A DNA stretch of 64,000 nucleotides from Rhododendron vialii (lineage: Eukaryota > Streptophyta > Magnoliopsida > Ericales > Ericaceae), in contig NC_080569.1 of assembly GCF_030253575.1 (NCBI RefSeq), positions 8,437,501 through 8,501,500 on the forward strand. Reading direction: 5' to 3'. The notes beneath the pieces are model-generated. The model made no database searches, was not told the DNA's origin, and saw only the letters and a program-made list of their open reading frames with translations. Positions within the stretch are counted from its first letter, which is position 1. Every line of letters begins with the position of its first letter. This document shows, one piece after another, positions 36,701 through 47,687 of the stretch. A program made the position numbers and the translations under genes.

Positions 36701-38443
36701 AGTCTGCTTATACAGATGAAGAATCTGAAGGAAGTATTTGGGAAATATTTCAGGGGCCAAGTCTGAAAGCATTCATCATTGGTGGAGGTTTGGTCCTTTT
36801 TCAACAGGTATTATTTTGTGATAACTAGTTGTTTCCTAAATTTTATATTTATCCTCTTGTGTCCTTTCACGATAACTGATTGTACCACAACCAATTGAAT
36901 TTGACAGATAACTGGGCAGCCAAGTGTTCTATACTATGCTGGTCCAATCCTCCAGGTACTTTGAGTGATCCACTCTTTTGTGCACATCATCAATTTGTCC
37001 AACATTGTGAGTGGTGTCTCGAGTTCATTCAGGACTATATTTATATGCCATTTGGGATCCACGGCATCAGCCCCAACCGCTAGGCCTAATGACCTGTCGG
37101 TCATTCTTGGGATTTTTTCCCCAATTCCTCATTTTAGTTTCCTTATATCAAAAGGTTATGCAGGACTTAGCTTGTTCATTGTATTCTCCTTTTCCATAGT
37201 GAGATTTTTGCCATTGGACATAAGCTTTTTTCAATTTAGCCCAACTGCACAAGTCCTTTTCTCACATTATTGCCCCCTTTTCTTCTTCAGGATTCCTCAT
37301 AACACCTTAACCATGTCTCATTTTTATTTTGTATTGTTTCTCAAGAGTGCTGGGTTCTCTGCTGCTGCCGATGCTACTCGAGTTTCAGTTGTGATAGGAC
37401 TGTTTAAGGTACGCCTACTTTTATTTTCTGAAGTTCAGCTCTCAAACTCTTCAGTTGCACGATTTGAGTTCATCGTTTGTTCCATACTGCACTTTGTAAG
37501 AGTAATTAATTTTTCTGATTTATGTTCATGCAGCTGGTGATGACAAGTGTAGCTGTCCTAAAAGTTGATGATCTTGGGAGAAGACCCTTGCTTATTGGCG
37601 GTGTCAGTGGAATTGTATGCATATTGTTTACTCACAAAAAATAACTTCGATTTTGTTATTTGGTGAAGAGAAGCTTTAAGTCCACTTTGTCTCTATATAC
37701 CACAGGCCCTTTCATTACTTCTCCTCTCAGCTTATTACAAATTTCTGGGAGGCTTTCCTCTTCTTGCAGTTGCTGCTTTACTTCTTTATGTTGGATGCTA
37801 CCAGGTATACATTATCTTGTTGATTCACCCTTTATCCATTCATTTAATCTGGTTTATCTTCAAAAATATGTTCGGGAGTCATGCTTCCCTGGGACTTCCC
37901 TGGAAGCGTAACTTATATCATCGAGCTTCCAAAGAAAAAGTCTTGGACTAATAAAATTGAAAGACAGACAATCTTCTAAAACCATATTTCGATGTCGAAG
38001 TTAACCTTTCAAAGAGAGAAAAAGAATGACTGTTGTCAATGTTAAGGCTGGATAGTGATCTCTCTGTTCATATAATTCTATTTCAGATATCATTTGGACC
38101 GATCAGTTGGCTAATGGTATCAGAGATATTTCCACTTCGCACAAGAGGAAAAGGGATTAGTCTTTCAGTTCTTACAAACTTTGGTTCAAATGCTATCGTG
38201 ACATTTGCTTTCTCACCGCTAAAGGTATTGGTTGCCTCCTGCAAATCCTATTCACTTCAAAGGCAAGCTTTTCACTGGCATCATAACTAACGTTTTCAAA
38301 TTCTGCAGGAGTTGCTGGGCGGAGCAAACCTTTTCCTTCTTTTCGGGGCAATTGCTTTGGTATCACTTTTGTTCGTTGTACTCGTCGTCCCAGAGACTAA
38401 AGGATTGAGCTTGGAAGATATTGAGACCAAAATCTTGAAGTGA
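33734..38443 (+). CDS. D-xylose-proton symporter-like 3, chloroplastic (MFS sugar transporter)
   Basis: Fourteen exons: 33734-33952, 34049-34137, 35337-35415, 35518-35577, 35694-35760, 35852-35976, 36214-36315, 36430-36807, 36908-36955, 37346-37408, 37534-37614, 37706-37804, 38087-38224 and 38309-38443. The total is 1683 nt, 560 aa, matching Arabidopsis At5g59250 (about 558). Residues 1-75 are a Ser-rich plastid transit peptide. Twelve membrane segments follow with sugar-porter signatures: GGLLFGYDIGATSG (helix 1), GRRRELILAA, PLYIAETCPSQIRG, PPSPRWLLL, GQPSVLYYAGPIL, DLGRRPLL, GPISWLMVSEIFPLRTRGKG and VPETKG. Probable role: proton-coupled sugar transport at the plastid envelope; substrate not shown. 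Every splice phase fits. Intron 2 is 1.2 kb and has internal similarity. Confidence 0.92.
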
Positions 38444-39847
38444 AAGCTCCAAAATGCAACAACTTTGGTGAAACTTCCCAGAACTTTCTAAGTGTGGTTT
38501 GGGGAGGTGCCAACTACTGTAACCAACACCCCATCAATCTCTTGTACATTAACTGCTAGTTTTCTCATAGCATGAGGGAAGAAATTTCATTTTCCCTAAT
38601 AACAAGCAGCTTTCAGTAGTCCAATGATCAAATGGAATGGCTAAACAGGATTAATCGTAAAAGTTCGTGATTTAGTCTAATTGAGTAGGAGTAATATAAA
38701 TCTTCTACATTCTACAACGTTTGTATCAATTTTTGCCCCTTAGTGTTTCTTGGGAGTGGTGGAGATAAGGGTGTTGGATTTTGAGTGATAAATCCAGTAA
38801 TTGAAGGCCATACTCTGATAACAGCTTACATTACATTCGTACCAATATTTTGACAATTTTGTTCTACATTTTGTTGGAGAATTTAATTCTCATGACTCGA
38901 ACCCAGGTACAACACTAGTGTTCCGTTCACTTGTTAAGCAATTGGTGCAGGAAAATTGTTCTCAGATTTTTCTTAGTGAAATGAAGTAAAGAAAAAGGAG
39001 AAGTATTCTCTTGCATGTGTTCATTTGATGAAAGAAATTTGTAGGAGAGTTAAAAAATACTAATAGTTTAATTACATAGTATACTAGTGAAAAAACAAGA
39101 TCCCCCGAAAATCTTGTATTTTTTTTTTGCCAGATGAGTTTTGAGGAAAAATTAATTAATTCAGTGAGAAAGTTAGAGATATAGATCCCAAAACTTTCTT
39201 TGTATTTGAACACAGAAAAAATGCAGGAAAGTCAAACATTCCCGTTCTTTCTTTTCCTTTCCTTGCAACTTTAACAGGAAAATATCACCTCATGTCACAA
39301 CCTCTAATGGAGTAAGAAGATTTTCCCAAGATTATATGCATTTGAGCAACTAATTGATCGAGTAATAAGGTGCAACTAGAGCTGCCACACTCTAAGCCTA
39401 GAATCACTTGAAAGGTGGTGTGCCTATCATTTTCTTCTTACTTCACATTTCTTCTATTTCACAATTTTTCTATTTTCTATGGCTACTTTTTCCAAGGACT
39501 TATAGGCCTCAAAAAATTGATGATAGTTTAGTTTCTTGGAGTATTAACACAAAGATATACATCCATTTTGGTGGTGAAGAAAGAAGCTCAAATCCTAACC
39601 TCAACAGTCAATTCTCAAGTCCATGCGGTGGGGAAGGTAAGTATATCCTCTTCTGTACATGGCCAACGGTTGTTTATCCCCAGTGTGTGGCAGCCATTAG
39701 CTCATTAACCAATCCACCTTATTTTCTACTCCAGCTCACTCTCACAGCCATCACCAGTTTCTAAAACACCCATTCATCTCTCTCCCCCCCTCCCTCTCTC
39801 TCACTCTCTCTCTTTTGGTGAATCACAGCCTACAGAGCAGGCCAGCC
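38444..39847. other. Spacer upstream of Rubisco activase
   Basis: The left part is the symporter 3' UTR. The right part is the activase promoter: an inverted I-box-like TTATCC near 39675, a CCAAT box near 39708 and a CT tract at about 39776-39815 in the leader. No distinct TATA box or other gene was recognised. Confidence 0.4.
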
Positions 39848-42800
39848 ATGGCTTCAACCATCTCCACCGTCGGAGTTGTGAACCGAACACCGGTACTCTG
39901 TTTCCCGCCATTCCACCGTTCATATTTGTTAGTCTTTGCATGACTTTGATTCATTGTTCCATTTCTTTACTGATCTAAATTTTCACCTTTCTCATGGTTC
40001 TGGTTGAGTGGGGTTTTTTAACACCATAAATGAATCTTCATATTCGTATAACATCTGAATTATGGATAAAACCCAGTTTCGTGCAAAATTGAGTCATAGT
40101 GGAGATGGGTTTTGAATGTGGAGTTAGAATAAGGATTCTAGTAAGTTGGAGATGCCCTAAAATTTTGAACTTGATTCAGGATCAAGTGAGTTGCAGATGC
40201 CTTGAGACCATCTCCAACCCTTAGTTTTATTGTTACTAAAATTAAGTAAAAATGTGAGAAAATGCTTCATTCGAAATACTCTAATAGACAAACTCAAATT
40301 CGGTACGAGTTTGAGTCAGAAAGGAGATGGGTCCTGACATTTGAAGGCTTTGAATTTGATGGGTGTTTCATCTGTTCTATTTTTTTTTGAACTCTTTTCT
40401 CTGGGTATAGAAACATCAAAGCTTCTGCCATATGTTTGAACTTTGGTTGCTTTATGGGATGCAGTTGAGCTTGAACCGATCCACTTCTGGTGTTGCTGGC
40501 CCAACCTCATCATTCCTGGGTAGCAGATCCAAGAAGGTTTACCAATCCAAGAGCTTCAGAGTGAAGGCTGAAAAGTCTGAAATCGATGAGAAGAAACAGA
40601 CAGACAAGGACAAATGGAAGGGACTCGCCTATGACATCTCGGACGATCAGCAGGACATCACCAGAGGAAAGGGAATGGTTGATTCTCTATTCCAAGCTCC
40701 TTCTGGTGCAGGAACCCATGATGCTATCATGAGCTCTTATGAATACATCAGTACCGGACTTCGCCAGTAAGATTTTCTTGAATTTCTCCTGAGACAAACA
40801 TGATTGTGTACAAATTATATAATGATAGGAGACTTGATCTTCTGTAGGTATAATTTTGACAACAATATGGATGGGTTCTATATTGCTCCTGCTTTCATGG
40901 ACAAGCTTATGGTTCACATTTCTAAAAACTTCATGACCCTACCTAATATCAAGGTAACACAAACTAAGATTTGTTTCCTTCAAGTGAACTTTTCTCTTAT
41001 AACTTGGACCTTGATTTGAAGTTCTTTTTTCCTTTTCTGAAGAATGAAGAAAATCCTTGTGAGTTTTATGACAGGTACCTCTCATTCTCGGTATCTGGGG
41101 AGGCAAAGGTCAGGGGAAATCTTTCCAGTGTGAACTCGTCTTCGCCAAGATGGGTATCAAGTGAGTTCATACAATCTTTTTATGGGGAAAGCTTGAACTC
41201 AAATCCAGCTTACTGTTGGGCAACAAACTAAGCACACATACAGGAAATAGAAAGAAAACATGACACAGAAATTTATTATGTTTTTGAATGTGGAAGAAGA
41301 GTTACAATTTGGCACCTAGCTTTTTCACAGGCCTATTAAATAGAGCTAGTCTTTTTCAAACAACTAAATTACCGTAATAACCCGACACAAGGATTTTTGG
41401 TTCAATACGGATAAGGCTTCGCAAACCCAACACTTACAACAGTACTATAATACTAATGTTCTCCGAATTTCGAATCAGAAGAGACAGGTTTACAGAAAAT
41501 TGCTCACAAAAAGCAATATGTAATCCAAATTTGAATACGTGTAGAACCCACCGCACACATAGTGAATTAGAGCCACACAGTAATCTTTCTATTGCATGTA
41601 TCATGTGTATGTAGCATTGCCCATTTCAAATCTGTGGTTCATCTATAAAACAAGCAGTGTTTTCTTGGTAATAATGCTATTTCAGCCCAATCATGATGAG
41701 TGCTGGAGAGCTGGAAAGTGGGAATGCAGGAGAACCCGCAAAACTGATCAGGCAAAGGTACCGTGAAGCAGCCGATATCATAAGAAAGGGGAAAATGTGC
41801 TGCCTCTTTATCAACGATCTAGATGCAGGAGCTGGAAGGATGGGTGGAACTACCCAGTACACAGTCAACAACCAGATGGTTAATGCCACCCTTATGAACA
41901 TAGCCGACAACCCCACCTGTGTCCAGCTCCCTGGTATGTACAACAAGGAGGAGAATCCTCGTGTTCCAATCATAGTCACTGGTAATGACTTCTCCACATT
42001 GTATGCTCCCCTCATTCGTGATGGTCGTATGGAGAAATTTTACTGGGCCCCCACTCGGGATGATCGCATTGGTGTTTGCACCGGTATCTTCAAAGCTGAC
42101 AAAATTGCCCCAGAGGATGTGGTCAAGCTTGTTGACACCTTCCCTGGTCAATCCATTGGTAAGCATGTTGATTTCAAATGACACACAGTTCACTTGTGAT
42201 ATATTTGTTTGATTGTCGAAATTTTTTGGGTATGGTAGTGCTAAAATTTGAAAACTAGTACAAATGTGAATGCAAAAAGCACAAAGTTAGAGACAAGAAG
42301 CTAGTACTTGTTTTCTTGAATACTAGGAAACAAGTTGAGAGAGGTTGAATGAAGTTGAAAGAGGTTGCAAATATTATCATCCAAATGATATTTCTTAGGC
42401 ACACTGTAGGAATCTGTTGCAATAAAATGATTTAGGCTTAGGTGAATTGTATGAGAATTTTGAAAGGAGACACATGAGAAATAGATTTTGATTTTATTTC
42501 TTTTTGCCATTCTGCAGATTTCTTTGGTGCCCTTAGAGCTCGAGTCTACGACGATGAAGTCCGGAAGTGGATATCAGGAATTGGAGTTGATATGATTGGG
42601 AAGAAGCTTGTGAACTCAATAGAGGGACCCCCCACTTTTGAGCAGCCAAAAATGACATTTGAAAAGCTTATCGAGTATGGAAACATGCTTGTCCAAGAAC
42701 AGGAGAATGTGAAGAGAGTCCAATTGGCCGACAAGTACATGAGTGAGGCAGCTCTTGGAGAGGCAAATCAGGATGCCATCTCCAGAGGAACTTTCTATGG

Positions 42801-43025
42801 TTAGACACATTGATCCCGAAGGTTTTCTTTGGAGATTTTTAACCTTTCCCCCTCGTTTGCTAATGAATAATTACAGATGGAGAAGTTTTGAAAAGTTCTT
42901 TGATTGTCAATGTAGGTCAAGGAGCTCAACAAGTTCATGTTCCTGTCCCCGAAGGTTGCACTGATCCATCCGCTGAAAATTACGATCCTACAGCTAGGAG
43001 TGACAATGGGAGCTGCGTTTATTAA
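39848..43025 (+). CDS. RCA: Rubisco activase, chloroplastic (alpha form with redox tail)
   Basis: Seven exons: 39848-39892, 40465-40766, 40848-40953, 41075-41160, 41686-42158, 42518-42799 and 42916-43025. The total is 1404 nt, 467 aa. Residues 1-49 or so are the transit peptide (mature start near [10 protein letters not shown]). The AAA+ domain shows Walker A GGKGQGKS (160-167) and Walker [10 protein letters not shown] (218-226). The sensor region follows in [19 protein letters not shown]. The last exon encodes the light/redox regulatory extension with two cysteines at 446 and 465 (GCTDP, GSCVY), the alpha-isoform pair reduced by thioredoxin f. Known role: uses ATP to free Rubisco active sites of inhibitory sugar phosphates in the stroma. 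Retention of the last intron gives GGT-TAG at 42799-42804, so a 432-aa beta form can arise. Confidence 0.97.
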
Positions 43026-43373
43026 TTGAATGAATGTAGGCCTGCTCTACTTTCTATGTATTTTGGTTCTCTCTGAGAGGAGATTGCACTCCGAAAATGA
43101 AGTGAATTGGTAGCATTAATACGTTTGTTTTCGTGACTGCTGCTGTGTAAATCTTGTTGGAAATATATATTACTTTCGCGCATAACTGGTGATTTGCGAT
43201 GAAGTACTTTCACTCTCTTGTTTACTTTCTTGATAACTGCATATTAGATGTGGCAAATGGGCGGGTTTGGATAGATTGAAATGGGTCATGGGTTGAATAT
43301 GAGTCAAAAGTAGATGGGTTAAAACGGGTTGGGTCAATTCATATCCAAACCCGACCCGACCCGTTTCCTACCT

Positions 43374-43455
43374 TTTATATGGCATTTGGCTGACGTCCCA
43401 TATTATTTCATGCATTTATATGGCATTTGGCTGACGTCCCATATTATTTCATGCA
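43374..43455. repeat. Perfect 41-bp tandem duplication
   Basis: Two identical copies of 41 bp (tttatatggcatttggctga to atttcatgca) starting at 43374 and 43415. Confidence 0.95.
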
Positions 43456-43499
43456 TCGAGTCGGAAAAAAAAGTCTGTTTTGATTTTCAAAATAGTTTA

Positions 43500-43850
43500 G
43501 GGTGGTTTGGATTAAAAAGTAAGGAGTGACTTTTTTTTTGTCTCTATTAAAAAAAATCGCATTTGTTAGTTTAATTTTGCGTAAAACTTTTGTGACTTAT
43601 TGATTCGTCTCGGCGAGAGTAATCGAAAAAGTAAAATTTTTTGTTTGAAACTCATAATTTTTTAAAAAAAAGAAAAAAAGAAATTAAAAAAGACAGCTTT
43701 TTACTTTTTTTTTTCTTTTTTAAGAAAACTATGAGTTTTGATGAAAAAAATTATACTTTTTGATTATAAATCCTAAAAGTTTGAGGCAAATCTAACAAAT
43801 GAAAAAAAAAATTAAATAAAAACAAAAATAAGGCACTCCAAAAGTGTATT
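43500..43850. repeat. AT-rich repeat with TTCGTCTCGGCGAGAG core, copy 4
   Basis: The core at 43603-43625 sits between A/T homopolymer tracts. The right part mirrors the left (aaaaagtaaaattttttg against aaaaaaattatactttttg). Confidence 0.4.
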
Positions 43851-43890
43851 GGACGGTCTAGAGTAAAACCCTCTCTCCCTTCTCACCGCG

Positions 43891-44095
43891 TAGAATTTGG
43901 ACTTCGGGTGTTGTGCACCTCCAAGCCGTCAGATTGTGCATCCGACGGCTCGGATCTCATATCGGCAACTAACGATCGAGAGTTGTTCATTGCCGAGATG
44001 AGATTTGAGCCGTTGAATGTACGATCTGACGACTCGAAGATGCACAACACGGTACTACACACCAATACACAACACCATCTCCCAATTTGTAGAAT
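43891..44095. repeat. Fold-back MITE, CCGTCGAATCGTGCA family, copy 2
   Basis: About 205 bp from tagaatttgg to ccaatttgtaga. Arms: aagccgtcagattgtgcatc on the left pairs with gaatgtacgatctgacgact on the right. Same family as 32489-32697. Confidence 0.7.
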
Positions 44096-44241
44096 TTTAA
44101 TCTCTCCAGCAAAACACGGTCCAAGATGGAAGAGAGAGAGAGAGAGAGGGGGGTCAGTGATTAAAAATAATAGGAGCAGATTAAAAATAACGGGATTGAA
44201 GAGGGAGAGAGAAAGAGATTAGTGATTAAAAATAAGAGAGA

Positions 44242-44608
44242 TGTTACATACACTACGCTAAACCACTATATTTTTTGTGGAGCCTATTCAGGATTTCACA
44301 AAAATATCAAAAAATATCAAAAAATTTTGAAATAATATTTTATGAGGCCTTGTAAAAAATCAACTCTAATAGATATTGATAAATATTATTATTTCTAGGT
44401 TCGTATGTTCGAAACTGCTCAGTTGATCATTTTCGCTTCTACAAATCTAAAAATAATACTTATCGATACCCGTTAGAGCTGACTTTTTACAGGACCCCCT
44501 AAAATATTATTTTAAAATTTATGAATATTTTTCTGTATTTTTTGTGGAATCCAAAATGAGCTCCATAAAAAATGTAGTAAATCGTGTAGTGGTTTAGTGT
44601 AATGTACC
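44242..44608. repeat. MITE with CGCTAAACCACTA ends
   Basis: About 367 bp. The left end gttacatacactacgctaaa and ccactata pair with the right end gtggtttagtgtaatgtac. A GTGGAGCC/AGCTCCAT pair lies further in, and the centre is AT-rich. No ORF. Confidence 0.6.
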
Positions 44609-45277
44609 ACTAAACCCATATTGAACCCATATCCAACCCATCTAAACCCATAATTAGTGGGTTTATTAAGTTGGCCCAATTAGAATCTATATTTAAATAT
44701 GGATAGATTTGGACTAATTATAAATGGATGAATTTGGGTGAAACCAAATTACTAGACCCAAATTGTCACCTCTCTTCTGCGTATCCATCCCACTGGACTA
44801 ACTAATCTGGAGACCAGCTTTCCTTCGAAGTTGAAACAGGTTTCTACATACTTGACTGCCGAAGGCAAACCAGAAACTGTAGAGTAGAAATAATCGGCTG
44901 CCCTGAATGAAGTTTGACCTTTAAAGAAAGGTATTGCCAGACAAAACGAGTCGTATGAGTTCATGAAATTCCAACAGGATTCTGATATTCTGAGCAACGC
45001 ATGCACTTGGGGATAACTTGGTAGACACACCTAGACATTGCGCGGTTTCTACCAGTCTTCATTTGCAGATAACCACACTCAATTTACATCCTAAAAGATA
45101 AGGAAAACTCACAAGAGTAATTTGGATTACAAGTAGTAATTGCAGATCACTGGGTTGAATTTATTAGTTGTTTCATGAAATTAACTAACTACACCAAATC
45201 CACAGACCTGTTTCTTTATTTGAACTCTCAAAAATTCTGCACTTGGAGTATTCTTCCACGGCTTCCTGCTTCCACCT

Positions 45278-47687
45278 TTAGTTCGCTTGGAGTATTCTTC
45301 CATGGTTTTCTTCCTCAGTAGCTGCAAAATTAAACAGAATATATCATGATGGTCTCCAACTCTCCATATTCACCTCATCGATCAATAGCCAAATCTCGAC
45401 AAATGAACATTAAGATTGAAATATATTTACCTTGGTGGGGATTGGTAGAAACAGGGATGGGAGGTGACAAATTTGCAGCTCTGGTTGCTGAAAGGAAGGA
45501 GGACTCATCGTTTCGAAGCAACGAAGTTGGAGCCTCTTTCTTCTGTTGCAGATTAGTAGAGACAGGAACAGGCGGTGATAAAGGTGTAGCTCTGGTTGCT
45601 GATTGGGAAGAGGAAGAATCATCACTGTGAAGCAACGAATTCACGGCTCCTTTCACCTTCTCCACCACACCCACATCTCCAGTAACTCTCCTTGGACTAA
45701 TTGCCTCCGTTATTGCCTGAGAAAGTGCTCTCTCATCTTCCCCGGGCTCAAACTTGTTCATCAAGTACTCCTTCACCGAAACACCTTTATCCCACATTTC
45801 GGAACCTTTTCCCAGTTTTATCATTCCATTAACAGCAGCAGAATCATCCCCAGTGTCTGTTGCAACAGTCAGGCCTGCGATTTTTGAAGCAATTGCATGA
45901 GTTGCGTCCGATACAGCAGCATATGCTGGTCCAAGCTTGTCGGAGACAGTTTCGGTTATTGTTTTGTTAGGCCTTTCCTTTTCTTGTTCAGCTTCGTTTT
46001 TTACACTGCTTAGCAAAACACGATTCTCAGAAACCACGGGGATTGCTCTGGGGTGCTGCCGTGCTGTCTCTTTGTAGGGCTCCGGTGCCATCTCTGATTC
46101 ATACACTGGAATTGAACAGATGAAACAAGAAGGTGTTTGTCAAAACTTTATATTTGCAAAAATCAGAATTGTTATTTCTAAGAACTTAGATTTTGGAGAA
46201 GCTGTTTTATCCAGTTTTCGTTTCAGAAATAGTTTTTCAAAACATTCTTTATAAAGCCAATTTGGTTGGAATATTTTGAAACTTATTTTGACAGAATTTT
46301 TCTGAAAATTATCATTTTTAGAAAGCCCCAAAAAGATGTTTCCAAATTCGCCAAAACAATTTTCATGTGAAAACAAATACAACAAAAAAATGATGGGTAT
46401 TGTGTTTTCAAAAACAATTTCCTGAAAAAGAATGCTAAAGAAATGATTCTCAAATAGCAACCCAATGTGGATGATGTTTCTCAGAATCAACTTTAAAGCT
46501 AATTTAAAAGCTGGTTTAGGCTCAAAAGCTGGCACGAAAGTCATGGCAAATACACTAGCACAGCTTTTGGAGGCGCCAAAATGTAAAAATACCCCTCCAA
46601 TAGCTATCGCAAACACCCCGGGAAGTTTGAACTTTCAATGCATGTTTTGGTATAGTCCCCACAGATGCTTATCCAATTTGGAGGGGATGTTTAAGGATTT
46701 CATTACTGCTTATGAGTTCAAATTCAACTTTCTGTTTCCTAACAAGGAAGAATCTTGATTGCCAAATTCAAGCTTGAGGATACTCAACCTTTGCAGCTCA
46801 GGGCTAAAATATTGATTTCTGTAACTAACACGGTCTGATACCGGTTCAAGGGGCCTCTGAAAATAAGAACCCTGATCCACTAGAAAATAAAATATGCCGA
46901 ACAAAAAAGACATTTTTTTTTACAAAGAAAAAGGATAGAAAATTAGATAATTGTGAAGATTGTGATGATTTTACTTGGGGCTCCGAGATATTCTGAATCT
47001 TCCTCATGTTCATCCTCCTCCTCCTCCTCCAAGGTAACTCCCACTGAGGGTGAACCGGTATCCTCATGCCCATGCTTCTTCTTGCTGAGACTATTCTTCA
47101 TCTTCTTAGCTGTCTCCTTCACTTTTGCGAGAACCGATTTCTTGTTATGGTGGTCATCATGTTCTCCATGCTCGTGGTCCTTCCCAACTGTAGTTGTTGG
47201 ACTTGATGCCCAGCTCGAGGCATCACCTGATATCAAAGTGTGCTACGTTAGAATATGGACAATGCCTTCTCTATCAATGCAAAACAGACCATTTTTATTC
47301 CCCACAAAAGTCTCCAGAATGCTGCTGTTTTAGCAGCACTGCTTTCATTCTCATTGGGCCTACCTATCTGCATTCTTGACACTAATTCGTGAAATTTTCT
47401 GGTTCTATAGTACTAACGGGTAAAACATTCATAGAGTTCTATTATGCCTAATATACTTGTTAATCCAAATGAGTGGAAAAAGGCAAGCTCTATTCATCAT
47501 TAATTGTGCAATACTCATCTCCTATATGTGTATGAATATAATACGTATACATTTTTTTGGAGTATTTGTGCTTCATAATAAGGAATTCACCATGGAGAAG
47601 CTGTTCAAAAGTTGGGGAGGCACGACCCCTCGGAGTTGCAGGTGTCCCAGCAGTGTTGATCTTTCGCAAGCCATTTGGTTGAGCCAT
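45278..47687 (-). CDS. LTI65: Low-temperature-induced 65 kDa protein-like (LTI65/RD29B family)
   Basis: Four exons: 47591-47687, 46975-47226, 45431-46105 and 45278-45321. Phases fit, 1068 nt, 355 aa. It starts MAQPNGLRKINTAGTPATPR, then an LTI65-type block (HHNKKSVLAKVKETAKKMKN) and an acidic run. The middle holds the family repeat region (TETVSDKLGPAYAAVSDATH), followed by GVSVKEYLMNKFEPGEDERA. The tail is Ser/Pro-rich and ends EEENHGRILQAN. The protein is very hydrophilic with no membrane segment. Family members are induced by ABA, cold, drought and salt; biochemical role unknown. An upstream ATG in frame at 47747 is possible but the segment between looks like leader or intron (TTGCAG before it). 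An ABRE-like ACGTGT lies about 100 bp upstream. Shorter than Arabidopsis RD29B, which is about 619 aa. Confidence 0.82.

Larger units (their letters stand above)
43248..44772. mobile_element. Probable non-autonomous hAT-like element with nested insertions
   Basis: The left end atgtggcaaatgggcgggtt and the right end (ctagacccaaattgtcacct) are inverse versions of one another. The subterminal zones carry many GGGTT/AACCC and GACCCGACCCG motifs, as in plant hAT-type elements. No transposase is left. No clear 8-bp duplication. The interior holds an AT-rich repeat, a fold-back MITE and another MITE. Confidence 0.4.
43026..45277. other. Repeat island between Rubisco activase and LTI65-like
   Basis: Two 3' ends converge here. 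An apparent hAT-like fragment (43248-44772) contains several smaller elements, listed separately. A 92-codon minus-strand ORF at 44752-45030 reads smoothly (GLPSAVKYVETCFNFEGK) but I recognise no family. It may be a decayed gene piece or chance. Confidence 0.45.

Noticed and set aside
36965-37540. Plus-strand ORF of 191 codons across the symporter intron 9 region
   Set aside because: It is mostly intron reading in the wrong frame; the short exon 10 (37346-37408) fits the transporter alignment.
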